64,000 nt of DNA from Maribacter vaceletii (lineage in GTDB: Bacteria; Bacteroidota; Bacteroidia; Flavobacteriales; Flavobacteriaceae): contig NZ_RBIQ01000007.1 of assembly GCF_003634105.1 (NCBI RefSeq), positions 806,001 through 870,000 of the forward strand, in the 5' to 3' direction. The notes below the pieces were generated by a model. The model made no database searches, was not told where the DNA came from, and saw only the letters and a program-made list of their open reading frames with translations. Positions 62,828 to 64,000 of the stretch are shown one piece after another (the first letter of the stretch is position 1; every line of letters starts with the position of its first letter). The position numbers and the translations under genes are program-made.

Positions 62828-63238
62828 ATGTATCCTGCGGAATTAGTTAAACCAATGAGAGAAGACTTAGCATCTGCTGGTTTTCAAGAATTATATACAG
62901 CCCAAGAAGTAGAGGGCGCAATAGCAAAAGAAGGTACAACTTTAGTAGTTGTAAATTCGGTATGTGGATGTGCTGCTGCAAATGCTAGGCCAGCTGCAAA
63001 AATGAGTTTGCAAAATGACAAAAAGCCGGACCATACAGTAACTGTTTTTGCTGGAGTAGACACAGAAGCTGTTGATGCTGCTAGAAATTTAATGATCCCT
63101 TTTCCTCCATCTTCACCATCTATGGCTCTTTTTAAAGACGGAGAATTGGTTCATATGATAGAACGTCACCATATTGAAGGAAGACCAGCACAAATGATAG
63201 CTGAGAACCTTGCGCAAGCTTATAATGAGTTTTGCTAA
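62828..63238 (+). CDS. BrxA/BrxB-family bacilliredoxin
   Basis: The 136-aa thioredoxin-fold protein has the active site NSVCGCAAANARPA near residue 53 (CGC motif) and ends PPSSPSMALFKDGELVHMIE then a helical tail. In Firmicutes these proteins remove bacillithiol from S-bacillithiolated proteins; many Bacteroidota also make bacillithiol, so the same role is plausible. It is monocistronic with its own promoter and terminator. Confidence 0.93.
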   Translation: MYPAELVKPMREDLASAGFQELYTAQEVEGAIAKEGTTLVVVNSVCGCAAANARPAAKMSLQNDKKPDHTVTVFAGVDTEAVDAARNLMIPFPPSSPSMALFKDGELVHMIERHHIEGRPAQMIAENLAQAYNEFC

Positions 63239-63261
63239 AAAATAATAAAAACATTATTTTT

Positions 63262-63290
63262 AAAACCGCTCTTTTGTAAAGAGCGGTTTT
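63262..63290 (+). terminator. bacilliredoxin gene terminator
   Basis: AAAACCGCTCTTT and AAAGAGCGGTTTT are perfect 13-bp arms around TGT, followed by a long T-run. It ends 14 bp before the acyltransferase ATG. Confidence 0.88.
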
Positions 63291-63304
63291 TTTATTTTTA
63301 CACT

Positions 63305-64000
63305 ATGGGAAAATTTTTTGCCTACATACTAACTCCAATATTTGCATTCTTTTTTATGCTTGTTTTATTGGTTTTTCAACCAATTCAGTGGGTTTGTTTA
63401 AATGTATTTGGTTATAAGGCTCATAGTATTAGTGTAAACTACTTTAATTTATTTTTAATAAGATGCACCCATATTATAGGCACAACTTATAAGTTTAACA
63501 ACCCTCACAACTTACCAACAAACAGACCTTTAATAATAGTCTCTAACCACCAGAGTATGTATGAGATTTCTCCAATAAGTTGGTGGATGCGTAAACATCA
63601 TCCAAAGTTTGTTAGCAAAAAAGAATTAGGGAAAGGTATTCCTAGCGTTTCTTACAATTTAAATCATGGTGGATCTGTTCTTATAGATCGTAACGATGGG
63701 AAACAGGCAATTAAAGAAATTGCAAAACTAGGCTCTTATATAGAAGAACATAACCGAAGTGCTGTAATATTCCCCGAAGGTACACGTAGTAGAACCGGGC
63801 ACCCAAAAAAGTTCCAAACTATGGGACTCAAAATTTTAATTAAAAAAGCACCATCGGCATTAATAGTACCTATTAGTGTAAACGATTCATGGAAAATGCT
63901 ACGCTATGGTAAATTTCCTAACGGACTTGGCAGTCATATTACTATAGATGTACACGAACCTTTAGAAATAGAAGGTGATATTGATGCTTTAATTGCCTCA
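63305..64000 (+). CDS. 1-acyl-sn-glycerol-3-phosphate acyltransferase-like (PlsC family), partial
   Basis: The frame opens at ATG 63305 and continues past the right edge (232 residues visible). It starts MGKFFAYILTPIFAFFFMLV with a membrane anchor near residues 8-30. Acyltransferase block I is IVSNHQSMYEIS (near residue 78), which has Glu where HX4D usually has Asp; block III is IFPEGTRSRTG near 155, and block IV is SALIVPISVNDSW near 180. It would acylate lysophosphatidate in phospholipid synthesis. The HX4E form needs checking for activity. Confidence 0.88.
   Translation, partial: MGKFFAYILTPIFAFFFMLVLLVFQPIQWVCLNVFGYKAHSISVNYFNLFLIRCTHIIGTTYKFNNPHNLPTNRPLIIVSNHQSMYEISPISWWMRKHHPKFVSKKELGKGIPSVSYNLNHGGSVLIDRNDGKQAIKEIAKLGSYIEEHNRSAVIFPEGTRSRTGHPKKFQTMGLKILIKKAPSALIVPISVNDSWKMLRYGKFPNGLGSHITIDVHEPLEIEGDIDALIAS

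Noticed and set aside
62828-63238. BrxA/BrxB name could suggest a BREX phage-defence gene
   Set aside because: The protein is a 136-aa CGC-motif thioredoxin-fold bacilliredoxin; none of the BREX genes (pglX, pglZ, brxC) are nearby.
1-64000. CRISPR arrays, tRNA or rRNA genes, insertion sequences, prophage
   Set aside because: I looked for regularly spaced repeats, tRNA-like GTTCRANNC arms, rRNA cores and transposase or integrase proteins and found none.

Overview
The window is a stretch of chromosome from a member of the Bacteroidota, most likely a marine Flavobacteriaceae. Reasons: AT-rich DNA (roughly one third G+C by eye); a TonB-dependent receptor with an N-terminal carboxypeptidase-regulatory-like domain; families almost confined to this phylum (DUF3078, DUF3109, DUF2652, the TPR-like 488-aa protein); and recurrent upstream matches to the Bacteroidota -7 promoter element TAnnTTTG in place of E. 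coli-type -10 boxes. A Cellulophaga/Maribacter-like organism would fit, but I cannot name the species. I saw no rRNA, tRNA, CRISPR array, phage or transposase gene.

Layout. 1-6071 (minus strand): a Pel-like exopolysaccharide locus, in transcription order a lipoprotein of the TM1410/GH114 group, PelF-type glycosyltransferase, PelG-type membrane exporter, a second GH114-like protein, and a multi-membrane-span protein that runs off the left edge. 6118-9980: a metal-uptake unit made of an MntR/DtxR-family repressor and ZIP transporter (minus) diverging from a TonB receptor (plus), with a DtxR-type palindrome lying on the receptor's -7 element. 10150-20063: cyclase-like protein, polyprenyl synthase, ECF sigma factor plus small membrane protein, and a TetR-TolC-MFP-RND efflux operon with a clear palindromic operator. 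20250-38837: mostly housekeeping (aspS, csp, tadA, dxs, dgt, phosphate transporter, nadD, gmk, yicC) mixed with a CLC protein lacking its usual gating residues and a membrane-anchored winged-helix regulator diverging from a YceI gene.

38963-49788: a carbohydrate-oxidation locus with two GMC oxidoreductases carrying a three-cysteine cluster motif, one with a gluconate-2-dehydrogenase-subunit-3 partner; two TIM-barrel sugar isomerase/epimerase-like proteins; a DUF1080 (3-keto-disaccharide hydrolase) protein; a Gfo/Idh/MocA oxidoreductase; and an FucP-like MFS transporter. Together they look like a 3-keto-glycoside pathway: oxidation of a sugar at C3 in the periplasm, cleavage, import and reduction. 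ASCH and DinB-like genes sit among them.

50151-64000: a candidate 27-aa membrane peptide, nrdB-nrdA, a 1.1-kb gene-poor gap with a candidate 6S-like structured RNA and a 42-aa secreted peptide, a LytTR/histidine-kinase pair, then DUF3109, MarC, S41 protease, dCMP deaminase, HupE-like, TerB-DnaJ, bacilliredoxin and a PlsC-type acyltransferase cut by the right edge. The most interesting items are the metal regulon architecture, the 3-keto-glycoside locus, the Pel-like locus, the possible 6S RNA, the altered CLC protein, and a two-copy intergenic repeat.
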